From NCBI RefSeq assembly GCF_900451005.1, contig NZ_UGIB01000001.1:2019010-2083009 (forward strand): a stretch of DNA of 64,000 nucleotides. The letters are read 5' to 3'. Below the pieces are notes generated by a model that was not told where the DNA came from, did not search any database, and saw nothing but the letters and a program-made list of their open reading frames with translations. The translations under genes were made by a program, and so were the position numbers. Below are positions 16,204 through 26,285 of this stretch, piece after piece. The DNA is from Helicobacter fennelliae. Its GTDB lineage: Bacteria > Campylobacterota > Campylobacteria > Campylobacterales > Helicobacteraceae. Numbering within the stretch: position 1 is the first letter of the stretch; each line of letters begins with the position of its first letter.

Positions 16204-17655
16204 ATGATGAAACTTTGGGGTGGAAGATTTGAAGAGGGTTCAAGCGCGCTTTTGGAGCGATTTAATGCCTCAATTACTTTTGACAAAAAACTTTACCGAT
16301 ACGATATTTTAGGCTCATTAGCACATGCCAAAATGCTTCATTCAATCAAGATTCTAAACGACAAAGAATATGCTGATATATGTCATGGCTTACAAGAGAT
16401 AGAATCTGAAATTAGCAATGGAGAATTTACATTCAACATAAGCGATGAAGATATACACATGGCAATAGAATCTGCCCTCACCCAAAAAATAGGTCAAGCA
16501 GGCAAAAAGCTTCATACTGCGCGCTCAAGAAACGATCAAGTCGCGCTTGATTTTAGAATGTATGTGCTTGATAGCAACTACAATATACGCCAACAAATCC
16601 TTGAACTCATAGAAGTAATTATCACTCTAGCCAAATCCCATACCAAAACGCTTATGCCGGGTATGACGCATCTTCAGCACGCCCAACCTATTAATTTTGG
16701 ATTCCACCTTGTGGCGTGGTGCTGTGCTTTGAAGCGCGATATTGAGCGACTAGAATCTAGCTTTGTGCGTAATAACTTTATGCCTCTTGGTTCAGGTGCG
16801 CTTGCAGGCACGCCTTATGAAACAGATAGAGAGATGATCGCGCGTGAGCTTGGATTCAAAGCTCCCACGCTTAATGCTATGGATTCTGTGAGTGATAGAG
16901 ACTTTGCGCTTGATGTGCTGTATGATTTGGCAATGCTTGGAATGCATATCTCGCGCATTGCCGAAGAGCTTGTGCTATGGAGTAGTTATGAATTTAAATT
17001 CATCACCATTAGCGATAAATACGCTACTGGAAGCTCGATTATGCCACAGAAAAAAAACCCCGATGTCCCCGAGCTTGTGCGCGGAAAAAGCGGACGCTTA
17101 TATGGCAATCTCATAAGCCTACTTGTCGTGATGAAATCACTCCCTCTTGCTTACAATAAAGACACACAAGAGGACAAAGAGCCTGTATTTGATAGTGTCG
17201 AAAATATCACCATAAGCCTTGAAATCCTCAAAGAAACACTAAAAACCCTCACAATCAATAAAGACAATATGCTTAAAGCTTGCAAAATAGGGCATTTAAG
17301 TGCGACTGATTTGGCGGATTTTTTGGTAAAAACTTCAAACATTCCATTCCGACAAGCACACCACATCACAGGAAAAATTGTCGCGTATGCAGAATCTAAA
17401 CATTGCGATATAAGCGATTTAAGCGAAGATGAAATCATAGGGCTTGATCCTACAATCAAAAGTGGCATTAAAGAAGTGCTTGATATAGCGCATTCAATGG
17501 AATCTAGAAAGAGTCTTGGCGGCACTTCAAGCACGCAAACAATGCAGCAAATATGCACTCTTGAAACTTGGCTTCAAAGCACAAAAGATACCATACCAAA
17601 TACCAAACCCACATACACACAACACATAAGCACATCAAACAACCCATCAAAATAA
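16204..17655 (+). CDS. argH: Argininosuccinate lyase
   Basis: 483 residues of the fumarase/aspartase superfamily. The opening [43 protein letters not shown] and the signature [12 protein letters not shown] (residues about 278-289, with the catalytic Ser) are all present. It splits argininosuccinate into arginine and fumarate. Two adjacent ATGs follow an excellent AAGGAGG; the first is taken. The last roughly 20 residues ([22 protein letters not shown]) are a polar extension not usual for the family. Confidence 0.95.
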   Translation: MMKLWGGRFEEGSSALLERFNASITFDKKLYRYDILGSLAHAKMLHSIKILNDKEYADICHGLQEIESEISNGEFTFNISDEDIHMAIESALTQKIGQAGKKLHTARSRNDQVALDFRMYVLDSNYNIRQQILELIEVIITLAKSHTKTLMPGMTHLQHAQPINFGFHLVAWCCALKRDIERLESSFVRNNFMPLGSGALAGTPYETDREMIARELGFKAPTLNAMDSVSDRDFALDVLYDLAMLGMHISRIAEELVLWSSYEFKFITISDKYATGSSIMPQKKNPDVPELVRGKSGRLYGNLISLLVVMKSLPLAYNKDTQEDKEPVFDSVENITISLEILKETLKTLTINKDNMLKACKIGHLSATDLADFLVKTSNIPFRQAHHITGKIVAYAESKHCDISDLSEDEIIGLDPTIKSGIKEVLDIAHSMESRKSLGGTSSTQTMQQICTLETWLQSTKDTIPNTKPTYTQHISTSNNPSK

Positions 17656-17677
17656 AAGCACAACAAAAGGAATACCC

Positions 17678-18391
17678 ATGGATAAGCAACATCAAATCAT
17701 TGAGATGTTTGATACAATCGCCAAAGATTATGATAAGGCAAATCATATTTTGAGTTTGGGTATTGATATTTTATGGCGCACAGACGCGTGCAAAAGAGCA
17801 TTTAAGCTTATACAGACGCCAAAGATTGATTGCATTCTTGATGTGGCTTGTGGCACGGGAGATATGATGATCCAATGGCAAAAACAAGCCCAAAAACACC
17901 ATATCCATATAGATTCTCTCATTGGTGCTGATCCTTCAGTCAAAATGCTAGAGCTTGCCAAGCACAAAGTCAAAAATGCACAATTCATCACCACCGAAGC
18001 GACAAATCTAGCTAAGATTCCAGATTCTAGTGTGGATATAGTCTCCATTACTTATGGATTGCGTAATGTGCTTGATTATCCAATGGCTTTGAGCGAATTT
18101 TCTCGTGTGCTCAAACATGGCGGACTACTTGTTGTTTTGGATTTTTTCAAAAAACAAAGCCCCACACTTCTTGATAAATGCGTAGGATTCTACACAAAAA
18201 AAATGCTTCCTCTCATCGGCGGACTCATCTCAAAAAACTATCAAGCCTATGCTTATCTACCAGAATCTATGGAGTGCTTTATCAGCCCGCAAGACCTCAC
18301 TACACATTTTCAAAAAGTCGGAATCAAACCACACACAATCAAAGGATACAGCGCAAATATTTCACATCTTGTGCTAGGAGTCAAGTCGTAA
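17678..18391 (+). CDS. ubiE: Demethylmenaquinone methyltransferase
   Basis: 237 residues. MFDTIAKDYDKANHILSLGIDILWR is the classical UbiE/MenG opening. The SAM site LDVACGTGDM lies at about residues 59-68, followed by ITYGLRNVLDYPMAL and GGLLVVLDFFKKQ. It C-methylates demethylmenaquinone, the final step to the respiratory quinone in organisms such as Helicobacter that rely on menaquinone. It has an AAAGGA site, and its last 18 nt overlap the end of dapF, which runs the opposite way. Confidence 0.93.
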   Translation: MDKQHQIIEMFDTIAKDYDKANHILSLGIDILWRTDACKRAFKLIQTPKIDCILDVACGTGDMMIQWQKQAQKHHIHIDSLIGADPSVKMLELAKHKVKNAQFITTEATNLAKIPDSSVDIVSITYGLRNVLDYPMALSEFSRVLKHGGLLVVLDFFKKQSPTLLDKCVGFYTKKMLPLIGGLISKNYQAYAYLPESMECFISPQDLTTHFQKVGIKPHTIKGYSANISHLVLGVKS

Positions 18392-19228
18392 ATATTTGTC
18401 AAACACATCTGCTACTTGACATATCCCAACTAACATAATCGCGCCCTTGAGATACACTTCACAGCCCTTATTCTTATCATCACTGCTATTGTCTTTGCCA
18501 TTGCTTGTGTGTTTATCATTATCTTTGATACTAATCTCCACAGCTTCACGACTTGGTGGAATCACTTTTAGATTCTGCTCTAACCCAAAAAAGCGATTTC
18601 CAATCACCCCACTTGCAGCCATTCCTGTCCCGCAAGCCAAAGTTATATCCTCAACGCCCCGCTCATAAGTGCAAACTTGCAGAGTTTGTGAATCAATCTT
18701 ATAAGCAAAATTCACATTTGCGTTATATCGTTCCCGCAATGTTTTCATAAGTTTAGTTTTTTGCGTTGGAATGTGGCTACTAGATTCTACAAAACACACC
18801 AAATGAGGCACGCCTGTATCGACAAAATACCACTGCCTTTGCATATCATCTTCTTGTATTTGCCCAATAGATTCTAATGCCTTGTATGCACCCAAATTGC
18901 TTGATACAATTAAGCCCTCAACATTAACTCTAATCTCTCCTGCCCCACTCAAAAAGCTATGAGCCTTTGGAGCTAATCCCAAAGAATACGCATAATGTGC
19001 CACACATCGCGAGGCATTCCCACACATACTTGCATAGCTTCCATCAGCGTTATAAAAATCCCATTCATACGCATAATGCTCATTTGGCAAAAGCACCACC
19101 AACCCATCAGCACCTATGCCACTAAAACGATTACATAATGCTTGGGCTAATTGTTGGTAGTTTTTTTTGACAAATGAGTGAAAAATCAAAAAATCATTTC
19201 CGCTCGCACAATATTTATAAACAACCAT
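18374..19228 (-). CDS. dapF: Diaminopimelate epimerase
   Basis: About 284 residues. Both catalytic cysteines are visible, in MCGNASRCVAHYA and in TLACGTGMAAS. YCASGNDFLIF and GADGLVVL are the usual N-terminal blocks. It converts LL- to meso-diaminopimelate for peptidoglycan and lysine. The start gives MVVYKYCASG, with GGAG 9 nt upstream. A TTG further upstream would overlap that ribosome site. A polar insertion (DNDKHTSNGKDNSSDDKNKG) sits close to the C-terminus. Its end overlaps ubiE tail to tail. Confidence 0.93.
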   Translation of the reverse strand: MVVYKYCASGNDFLIFHSFVKKNYQQLAQALCNRFSGIGADGLVVLLPNEHYAYEWDFYNADGSYASMCGNASRCVAHYAYSLGLAPKAHSFLSGAGEIRVNVEGLIVSSNLGAYKALESIGQIQEDDMQRQWYFVDTGVPHLVCFVESSSHIPTQKTKLMKTLRERYNANVNFAYKIDSQTLQVCTYERGVEDITLACGTGMAASGVIGNRFFGLEQNLKVIPPSREAVEISIKDNDKHTSNGKDNSSDDKNKGCEVYLKGAIMLVGICQVADVFDKYLRLDS

Positions 19229-19316
19229 TCTACACTCCAAATTAACTTAGACTTAAGACGAAATACTCTACAATTTTGGACTTTTACATTCTCACTAAAG
19301 GCATAAAGGACGATAA

Positions 19317-19829
19317 ATGAAAGAAATTATACTTATGACAAATAAATATAACAAAACCGCAAACGCGCAAATGATAGACATTTTGCAAACTCTTGATAAA
19401 GAGATACTTTATAAAGATATGGGGCTTTTTGAAAAGTCAATCATCGGCGTTGTCGCGCATTATACTTCCGCAGACGCGAGCTTTTTTGGAGATTATTTTG
19501 CAAGATTCTGTGCCACTCCTCCAGAATCTAATGTCAAACATTTTCTCAAAGCACCTTTTGTGCTCAATGATGAATACCTCAATAATCCACAAAAGCTCTT
19601 TGAAGCACGCGCTTATATTGATAAATACATCACAGAAGTTGTTGAAAATATCAATGATTATGCAAGCATAAAATCAGTAGCATTTCCTTGGGGTGAAATG
19701 AGTAAGCCTGTATATCAATTTATCCTCTCAATCCTAAATCACGCGATTCATCATCGAGGCATGATAGCAGCAGCACTTGATATACTCAAGATAGAAAATG
19801 ACTTCAATGGACGAATGCTCGTGCTCTAA
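19317..19829 (+). CDS. DinB/YfiT-like putative metal-dependent protein
   Basis: 170 residues, mostly helical, with the DinB layout: a first His in GVVAHYTSADASFFG (about residue 47) and a C-terminal pair in NHAIHHRGMIAAALD. These three His form the metal site of DinB/YfiT four-helix bundles. Such proteins act as thiol- or DNA-damage-related transferases in other bacteria. The substrate here is unknown. AAAGGACG precedes the ATG, and the stop overlaps the ATG of the next gene (TAATG), so the two are co-translated. Confidence 0.7.
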   Translation: MKEIILMTNKYNKTANAQMIDILQTLDKEILYKDMGLFEKSIIGVVAHYTSADASFFGDYFARFCATPPESNVKHFLKAPFVLNDEYLNNPQKLFEARAYIDKYITEVVENINDYASIKSVAFPWGEMSKPVYQFILSILNHAIHHRGMIAAALDILKIENDFNGRMLVL

Positions 19830-20863
19830 TGAATACAAAAGTATTTTTTGGTATCGTTTTTTGTATCGCTCTGTATTTAATGGGCGTGCTATATTATTCT
19901 TTTTTGTATGATATTGTTGTCGCGCTATTGCTTTGTATCGCGACATATTGGATCAAAAATTATTTTGATACATTCATCAAAAATGAGATTCTCACTTCGA
20001 TTTTGAGTGTTTGTGCGCTCCTTATGATTGTTTTGATTCCACTATATTTTATCATCTATCGAGGCATACTCTCTTTGAGCCATATCAAAGATCAAACTGA
20101 AATATGGATACAAACAATCAAACACATGCTTATCACGCTTAATGATTATTTTCCATTTTTGCAAATCCAAGAACTCACCAAAAATCTCTCATTCTCATCA
20201 ATCGCCTCGTATGCGACAAGTATCGGCACATATATTGGCAAAGGCAGTGTAAATTTCACGCTAGATTTTGGCTTTATTGTGATTTTTTTGTTTGTGTTTT
20301 TCTTGTATGGGCGCAGAGGATATGTGTATATCAAAAAACTTCTACCATTTCAAGAACACCAAATCAACCAAATCGCCTTAGATGTGAGCGGGGTTTTGCG
20401 GATTGTGTTTTTTTCTACGATTTTAAATGTGCTATTACAAGGGTTTGCGTTTGGGATTGCGGCTCATTTTTTGGGATTAGATGGAATCTTGCTTGGCATA
20501 TTGTATGGATTCTGCTCGATGATTCCTGTTGTTGGCGGGGTTTTGGTATGGCTTCCTTGTGCGTTTTTTTTATATACCCAATCACACATTATCGGGGCTA
20601 TTTTCCTTGCTTTATATAGTCTGATTTTTATTGGATTTTTTATTGACAATATCATCAAGCCATTTCTCATTGGTATCGTCAATCGCAAGCTCCTTACAAA
20701 GCCATTGCAGATTAATGAATTTATTATATTTTTTGCGATTTTTGCTGGGCTTGGGGCGTTTGGATTCTGGGGGATTGTGATAGGTCCAGCGATCACGGCG
20801 TTTTTTATCGTTATGCTTAGAATCTATGAGCGAGACTTTGCTCCCATACACAAACAAAAGTAA
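19829..20863 (+). CDS. AI-2E family membrane transporter
   Basis: 344 residues with about eight membrane segments. N-terminal hydrophobic pairs are followed by an amphipathic middle (TEIWIQTIKHMLITLNDYF), then LQGFAFGIAAHFLGLDGILLG, GFCSMIPVVGGVLVWLP and GLGAFGFWGIVIGPAITAFF, which are signatures of the AI-2E/YdiK/PerM family. Members export small molecules or exchange Na+/H+. The name does not prove autoinducer transport. It is coupled to the DinB-like gene by a TAATG overlap. Confidence 0.85.
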   Translation: MNTKVFFGIVFCIALYLMGVLYYSFLYDIVVALLLCIATYWIKNYFDTFIKNEILTSILSVCALLMIVLIPLYFIIYRGILSLSHIKDQTEIWIQTIKHMLITLNDYFPFLQIQELTKNLSFSSIASYATSIGTYIGKGSVNFTLDFGFIVIFLFVFFLYGRRGYVYIKKLLPFQEHQINQIALDVSGVLRIVFFSTILNVLLQGFAFGIAAHFLGLDGILLGILYGFCSMIPVVGGVLVWLPCAFFLYTQSHIIGAIFLALYSLIFIGFFIDNIIKPFLIGIVNRKLLTKPLQINEFIIFFAIFAGLGAFGFWGIVIGPAITAFFIVMLRIYERDFAPIHKQK

Positions 20864-20894
20864 AATCTAACTTCATTTAAAATAAACGAAGAGA

Positions 20895-21416
20895 TGAAAG
20901 CTAAACAAAGAAAAAATGATAATCTCAAAATTGATAATGACAGGCAGAATATACTATTTGAATTTAAGCACAAGGTATTTATTTTAGATACTCTTTATCA
21001 GTATTTTATATTATTTATGGCTTTATTTATTTCATTGGCACCAAGCCAACTGATATAGTTTTATCTTTTTTTATGTTTATGATTACTCTTCCTCTTGTAT
21101 TTTATTATTGTAGGATTTTATTTTATAACCGCAAGAACAAAGTTTATGTTACAGAACAAGGCATAGGCTTTGAAAAAAGAGTTTGGTTTAAAATTCAAAA
21201 AAAAAAATTTTTTAGATTTGGAGAAATTGGCTTAAAAGTTTTTACCTTTGGATTATCAAATCAAAGTGCTGAAATTTTCATCATCTATCCTTTTGCATAT
21301 AAAGAGCCAAAAAGATTTAATTTTGTGCCAAAGCAGTAAAAAAAGTTGTTATACAAGGATATGTATATAATGGCTTAGAAAAAGAATTTTTTGTTTTTTT
21401 TACGCCAAAAGACTAA
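20895..21416 (+). pseudogene. Frameshifted gene for a small membrane protein of unknown function
   Basis: Three pieces in different frames read like one protein. They are MKAKQRKNDNLKIDNDRQ to a stop near 21053; then a frame with IYFIGTKPTDIVLSFFMF joining VFYYCRILFYNRKNKVYV and GEIGLKVFTFGLSNQSAE up to 21339; then AKAVKKVVIQGYVYNGLEKE to a stop at 21416. At least two frameshifts are needed, one near 21000-21040 and one near 21320. An A11 run at 21197-21207 lies inside the middle part. I do not recognise the family. It has two probable membrane segments and a basic linker. Assembly error in homopolymers is an alternative. Confidence 0.55.
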
Positions 21417-21504
21417 ACAAGCCCTATAAAATATAAGCGATGAAGAATTAAAAAGCAAGATAAAACATTACAATGAAAGGGAGTTATAATGCAAGATTTT
21501 ACGC

Positions 21505-21972
21505 TTACCATTCAAATATTGTTTTGACTTTTTTTAATTCACTATATGCAAAATCTCTGTATTTATCATTTTGATTCGCGCTAGATTCCAACATAACTTG
21601 TATGCCTTCATCATTTGCGCTTTGCAGTGTAGCTTCAATTTCTGTTTTATCCATAAGTTTGATATGTATTTTTTCGCCGATAGAAAGTCGAAAATGTCGA
21701 AGAGTCTTTAAAATCCTCTCAACGCCTGGCGAACTCACTTCAAGCACATACGAATCTAAAGACAGATCTTTTGTATCCAAAAATGGCGAAATATTTTCTG
21801 AAACTTTTTCGCACTGATGAAGCGTAGTCGCACCATTATTAGAGATAATGCTTATACGCAAAATATTATGACTATTCTCTTTCACCCAGCTTATATCATA
21901 TAGCTGACAATCACAAGCTGTGATTATAGATTCTAGATCCGCAAAAACCTCTTCATTTACTGCTGTCTGCAT
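21505..21972 (-). CDS. rimP: Ribosome maturation factor RimP
   Basis: 155 residues with the two-part RimP layout: LESIITACDCQLYDISWVKE, LRISIISNNGATTLHQCEKVSENISPFLD and the family hallmark YVLEVSSPGVERILKT. It helps 30S subunit assembly. It is the last gene of the ylxR-infB-rbfA-rimP run, 15 nt after rbfA. Confidence 0.93.
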   Translation of the reverse strand: MQTAVNEEVFADLESIITACDCQLYDISWVKENSHNILRISIISNNGATTLHQCEKVSENISPFLDTKDLSLDSYVLEVSSPGVERILKTLRHFRLSIGEKIHIKLMDKTEIEATLQSANDEGIQVMLESSANQNDKYRDFAYSELKKVKTIFEW

Positions 21973-21987
21973 ATCCTGCCTTTATAG

Positions 21988-22380
21988 TTATTTATTCTTT
22001 TTGTTTGTGTGTTTTAGTTTTTCTTCATTAAATTTTTCTTCATTGAGTTTTTCTTCATTGATCTGCCGAAAAATCGCCTCTATGCCTTGAGATTTTTCTA
22101 AGCTCTCATCGATGACAAACTGCAAATGCGGACATTTAAACCAACCACTATTACTCAATACATATTCACGCAAAATTCCCTCTGCTTTTTTGAGAATCTT
22201 AAGTGTCGCAAGCGCGTCTTGATTGTCAATTTGCACAAACACTTTTGCATTATATTTGCCCTTTGAGCATTCCACATCAGTGATACTTACGCTATTTATC
22301 CGCTCATCATCTAAATGGCTCAAAGCCTCTATAAGCAATTCCTTAAGCATTGAGCGCATTCTCTCAAGTTTGACTGACAT
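21988..22380 (-). CDS. rbfA: Ribosome-binding factor A
   Basis: 130 residues. LERMRSMLKELLIEALSHLDD, SVSITDVECSKGKYNAKVFV and CPHLQFVIDESLEKSQGIE match the KH-like RbfA fold, which acts late in 16S rRNA maturation. The C-terminus is a Lys/Glu/Asn-rich repeat (NEEKLNEEKFNEEKLKHTNK) written in near-identical DNA units, a possible length-variable tail. It starts 15 nt after infB. Confidence 0.9.
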   Translation of the reverse strand: MSVKLERMRSMLKELLIEALSHLDDERINSVSITDVECSKGKYNAKVFVQIDNQDALATLKILKKAEGILREYVLSNSGWFKCPHLQFVIDESLEKSQGIEAIFRQINEEKLNEEKFNEEKLKHTNKKNK

Positions 22381-22395
22381 ACCTTGTGTCCCTTA

Positions 22396-25044
22396 TTAGA
22401 TTTTTTGGCTTTTTTGCACTTCTACAAAAGTCTCAAATACATCACCTACTTTAATATCATTAAAGCCATCAAGCATAATACCGCATTCATAGCCCTTACT
22501 CACTTCTTTGGCATCATCTTTAAATCGCTTGAGACTTGAGATAAGCCCCGTATAAATCACCACACCATCACGAATCAAGCGAGCTTTAATGCCTCTTTTA
22601 ATCACCCCATCTGTAACCATACAACCAGCAATCACCCCGACTTTAGAAACTACAAAAGTCTCTCTGACTTCAGCCTGCCCTGTGTTTTCTTCCTCAAGCA
22701 ATGGCGACATAAGCCCAGAAATCAGTGCTTTTATATCATCAACCAAATCATAAATCACAGAATAAGTTTTTATCTCCACTCCAAGCTCTTTTGCTTTGGA
22801 TTTGACGATACCTGTCGGGCGCAGTCCAAACCCCAAAATCAAGCAATTAGGGCTTGCCGCTGCCAAAGATACATCACTCTCGCTTATCCCGCCAATCCCA
22901 AAACTAATGATATTAATCTCAATTTCTTGATTGTTGAGTTTTAGCACACTTGATTTGATTGCTTCTAAGCTTCCTTGCGTATCTGCTTTGATGATGAGTG
23001 GCAAGGTTTTAAGCTGCCCTTTGGCTACCATTTCGCTTAATTCATCAAATGAAACTTTTGTTGATTTGCTTAATTCTTTTTGGCGCAGATAATTCGCTGT
23101 TTTTTGGGCTTTTTCTCTTGCGATTGAGTCATTTTGCGCAGCATAAAGAATCGATCCGGCACTTGGCACAGAATCTAACCCAACCACCAAAGCCACGCCA
23201 GAAGGTTTTAACTCCTTGATACTTCTACCCATATCATCAGCAAGTGCTCTTATCCTTCCATAAGCTGTCCCCGCATAAATTGGATCTCCGACTTTAAAAA
23301 CACCTTGTTTGACGATAATTGTCGCAACAGGTCCTCGCCCTTTTTGCACGCTTCCCTCCAAGACAACTGCTTGAGCGTTCGCTTTGGGTGAGGCTTTGAG
23401 CTCCATTACTTCTGCTTGAAGCAAAATTGTCTCAAGCAAAACATCTAAACCCTCTCCTGTTTTGGCAGAAATGGGTATAAACTCATACTCTCCACCCCAA
23501 TCATTTGCCAAAAATCCAAGTTCAGCACATTCAGATTTAAGCTTGTCGATATTAGCATTTTCTTTGTCGATTTTATTCATAGCGATGATAATCTGCACAT
23601 TTGCGGCTTTTGCGTGATTGAGCGCTTCGATTGTTTGCTGCTTGACTCCATCATCAGCTGCGATTACGATGATTGCAATGTCTGTTACTTGTGCCCCGCG
23701 ACTTCGCATTTCGCTAAATGCCTCATGTCCGGGAGTATCGATAAAACCTATCATTTTGCCATCTTTTTGGACCATATACGCACCGATATGCTGTGTGATA
23801 CCACCTGCCTCACCACTTGCTACGCGTGTATCGCGGATTTTATCAAGCAAAGAAGTTTTGCCATGATCGACATGCCCCATAATCGTTACAACAGGCGGTC
23901 TTGGCTCATAATCACTCTCATTGATAATCCCTTGTTCGATCTCTTCATCTTGATTTTGGATAGAGACTTCGATATTAAATTCCTCTGCAAGAATCTCGAT
24001 TGCATCTTTATCCAAAAAGTCATTTTTAGTTACCATTAATCCAAGCCCAAAAAGCACCTTAATCACTTCTGTGAGACTTCTGCCTGAAATATCAGCAAAC
24101 TCATACACGCGGATTTCTTCTGGGATCACGATAGCACTTTTAGCGACTTTGCTTGGCTCGGCTGTTATTTTTGGCTTCTTGCGCCTTGTCCTACTAATTG
24201 ATCGATTTTCATTGAGCCATGGATTTTTGCGCTGGATTTGCACCCTATCAGTGAGAATCTGTCGCGCTTCCATTTCTTTTTCTTCATCTCTAATCTCATG
24301 CTCATTGAGATCAAAAAGCATAATCTCATCTTGTTCATCATCATAGTCATTATTGCGCGCTTCAAAATTACGTTCAAGAATATCGATTTTTTGCCCGCTG
24401 TGTTTTTGGAGCGGAATCTGTTTTTTGGGTTTTTTGACTTTTTTTTGCTGTGGCTCTTCTTGCTCTCGCATCATCTCTTGGATTGAGGGCATATATGTGG
24501 TTTTTTTGATTTGTGTGGCTTGGGGTTTGGATTCTGCTTCATCATCATTTGTTTTTTTGATAATGCGAATACCTGTGTTTCTTTGCATAAGATTAGAATC
24601 TTTTGATAATGGCTCTTGCAATGATGTGATTTGTGTAGATTCTGTATTGCTTTCTGTTGTGTTATCTTGGAGTTCTTGAGATGATTTTTGGGTGGATTTT
24701 TTAGATTTTGGTTGGGTGGATTTTGTTTTTGTGGATTTTTCTTGTGTGTGCTCTATTGCTGTTGTAGCTTCTTTGCTTTCTGCTTCTTTGGCTTTTTTTG
24801 TTGTCTTTATGGCTTCTTTTGCCACTTCTTTGGTTTTTTTGGCTTTGGCTGGTTTTTTTTCTTTTGGCTGCGGCATAAGATTTTTGCCCGTTGTTACATA
24901 TTCATAAATAAACCCCGCTATCTCTGTGCTTACCGTGCTTGTGATGTTTTTGACATCAATGCCCATTTCTTTTGCTTTTTCCAAAACCTCTTTTGGATTT
25001 TTTGCTGCATCTTCTGCAATCTCTACAATCTTTACTTTATCCAT
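22396..25044 (-). CDS. infB: Translation initiation factor IF-2
   Basis: 882 residues. The GTPase core has G1 [12 protein letters not shown] near residue 389, G3 [12 protein letters not shown] and G4 NKIDKENAN. Domains II-IV follow ([28 protein letters not shown]). The N-terminal about 300 residues are low-complexity, rich in Lys, Glu, Thr and Gln, as usual for IF-2. IF-2 places fMet-tRNA on the 30S subunit. The ATG overlaps the end of ylxR by 13 nt. Confidence 0.97.
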   Translation of the reverse strand: MDKVKIVEIAEDAAKNPKEVLEKAKEMGIDVKNITSTVSTEIAGFIYEYVTTGKNLMPQPKEKKPAKAKKTKEVAKEAIKTTKKAKEAESKEATTAIEHTQEKSTKTKSTQPKSKKSTQKSSQELQDNTTESNTESTQITSLQEPLSKDSNLMQRNTGIRIIKKTNDDEAESKPQATQIKKTTYMPSIQEMMREQEEPQQKKVKKPKKQIPLQKHSGQKIDILERNFEARNNDYDDEQDEIMLFDLNEHEIRDEEKEMEARQILTDRVQIQRKNPWLNENRSISRTRRKKPKITAEPSKVAKSAIVIPEEIRVYEFADISGRSLTEVIKVLFGLGLMVTKNDFLDKDAIEILAEEFNIEVSIQNQDEEIEQGIINESDYEPRPPVVTIMGHVDHGKTSLLDKIRDTRVASGEAGGITQHIGAYMVQKDGKMIGFIDTPGHEAFSEMRSRGAQVTDIAIIVIAADDGVKQQTIEALNHAKAANVQIIIAMNKIDKENANIDKLKSECAELGFLANDWGGEYEFIPISAKTGEGLDVLLETILLQAEVMELKASPKANAQAVVLEGSVQKGRGPVATIIVKQGVFKVGDPIYAGTAYGRIRALADDMGRSIKELKPSGVALVVGLDSVPSAGSILYAAQNDSIAREKAQKTANYLRQKELSKSTKVSFDELSEMVAKGQLKTLPLIIKADTQGSLEAIKSSVLKLNNQEIEINIISFGIGGISESDVSLAAASPNCLILGFGLRPTGIVKSKAKELGVEIKTYSVIYDLVDDIKALISGLMSPLLEEENTGQAEVRETFVVSKVGVIAGCMVTDGVIKRGIKARLIRDGVVIYTGLISSLKRFKDDAKEVSKGYECGIMLDGFNDIKVGDVFETFVEVQKSQKI

Positions 25045-25289
25045 ATTTTTGCAATCTCCTGAATCTCTTTTATACTTTGCTGCCTTTTTTCCAAACCCCG
25101 AAATCTCGATAGACTCCTATATAATATCCGCTCGTCTTGTAAGCACTCCTTACAAAAATAAAAACTTCTCCCACTTCCTTCAAATGCGCTGATTTTGCCA
25201 TCGCTATGTCTAAGACGCAATAATTCTTGTTGTAATAATTTCTGACGACAGCCAATACACATTCGAATAGATTTAGAAGAAAAATACAT
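25032..25289 (-). CDS. ylxR: YlxR/RnpM-like RNA-binding protein
   Basis: 85 residues with the YlxR pattern: IRMCIGCRQKLLQQELLRLR at the N-terminus and GSGRSFYFCKECL in the middle, where most family members have GRGAYVC. Cys pairs CxxC and CxxC are present. YlxR proteins sit upstream of infB in many bacteria and bind RNA; in Bacillus the protein modulates RNase P. It heads the infB-rbfA-rimP run. An alternative frame with a start 35 nt further upstream codes for something unrelated. Confidence 0.8.
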   Translation of the reverse strand: MYFSSKSIRMCIGCRQKLLQQELLRLRHSDGKISAFEGSGRSFYFCKECLQDERILYRSLSRFRGLEKRQQSIKEIQEIAKIWIK

Positions 25290-25376
25290 GGCTTTCCCAT
25301 TTCATTAATCATTAAATCCGACATTTTAGCATTAAAATCAAAAAAATATTTATAAAATTATCTCTTTTTCATCACT

Positions 25377-26276
25377 TTATTGCATAGCAATATAATACTG
25401 GCATTGCTGACATAATGGCTCAATAGCTAAATTGTGCTTAAAACCTTCTCTGATACGCACAGCCCTTGGAGATGAAAGGATAGATTCTAGATTCTGGGTT
25501 TTGATATTGCCAAGGTTGATTATCCCCATAGCATCAATACAGCAAGGCACGACAATGCCATTACTCAAAATCCCGATTTGCTCGCTTATGCCATAGCATT
25601 TTTTGTGTATTTTATGATTGTTTTTGGGGTCGCTAGAGCCATTGGAATTATCGGAATTATTAGAATCACTAGAATCAATAGACAAAGTCCATTCAAAATG
25701 CCTTTTAACAACCAAAAATGCTCTTTCCCAAAGGCGGATTCTGCCTTGTTGCCTAAGCTCTGCCATAAGATCTGTAATATTAGATTCTGCAATGCAAAAG
25801 GCTGAAAAAATATCTTGTAATTGACGCTCTTGCTGCAATATCCCGCTATCTTGGATTCTAAGATTTAAAAAACACAACGGATTTGCCCTATGATACAAAG
25901 CAAAATCTACAACCCGCTGTAAATAATTTGTATGATAATTATTGCGATCAAACCCCGCTTCAAGCGATATGGAAATCTGCTTGATAGGCTTTGAGATAAG
26001 CGTGTGGTAATGATGTTTATGCAAATACATTCCGCTTGTAACAAGATCAATGTGCGCGCCTTTGGCTTTGGCGATTGATAAATATTGACTAAGATTTTCT
26101 AGCTTGCAAGGATCGCCCAAAATATGCAAAGCAATGTTTTTGCAGATTTTTATCGCCTCATTTATGCAGTGCTCAAATAATTGCAAATCCATAATGCCAC
26201 GTTTTGATTTTGGAGCTGGGCAAAACTGACAAGAAAGCGCGCAAATATCGCTTAATTCTATATAGATTTTTTTCAT
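25377..26276 (-). CDS. Radical SAM protein with SPASM-like C-terminus
   Basis: 299 residues. The iron-sulfur motif CxxxCxxC is at C12, C16 and C19 (DICALSCQFCPAP), near the N-terminus, and IALHILGDPCKLENL follows. The C-terminal Cys residues (CYGISEQIGILSNGIVVPCC, PLCQQCQYY) look like a SPASM auxiliary-cluster domain. Such proteins modify peptides or small molecules by radical chemistry. The substrate is unknown and no precursor peptide gene is evident nearby. A Ser/Asn/Asp linker (about residues 203-220) divides core and SPASM parts. It lies 9 nt after era and is likely co-transcribed. Confidence 0.85.
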   Translation of the reverse strand: MKKIYIELSDICALSCQFCPAPKSKRGIMDLQLFEHCINEAIKICKNIALHILGDPCKLENLSQYLSIAKAKGAHIDLVTSGMYLHKHHYHTLISKPIKQISISLEAGFDRNNYHTNYLQRVVDFALYHRANPLCFLNLRIQDSGILQQERQLQDIFSAFCIAESNITDLMAELRQQGRIRLWERAFLVVKRHFEWTLSIDSSDSNNSDNSNGSSDPKNNHKIHKKCYGISEQIGILSNGIVVPCCIDAMGIINLGNIKTQNLESILSSPRAVRIREGFKHNLAIEPLCQQCQYYIAMQ

Positions 26277-26285
26277 TTGTAATGA

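Noticed and set aside
24688..25062. 124-codon plus-strand frame rich in Phe, Gly and Cys
   Set aside because: It is the mirror of the Lys/Glu/Thr-rich IF-2 N-terminal region, fully inside infB.
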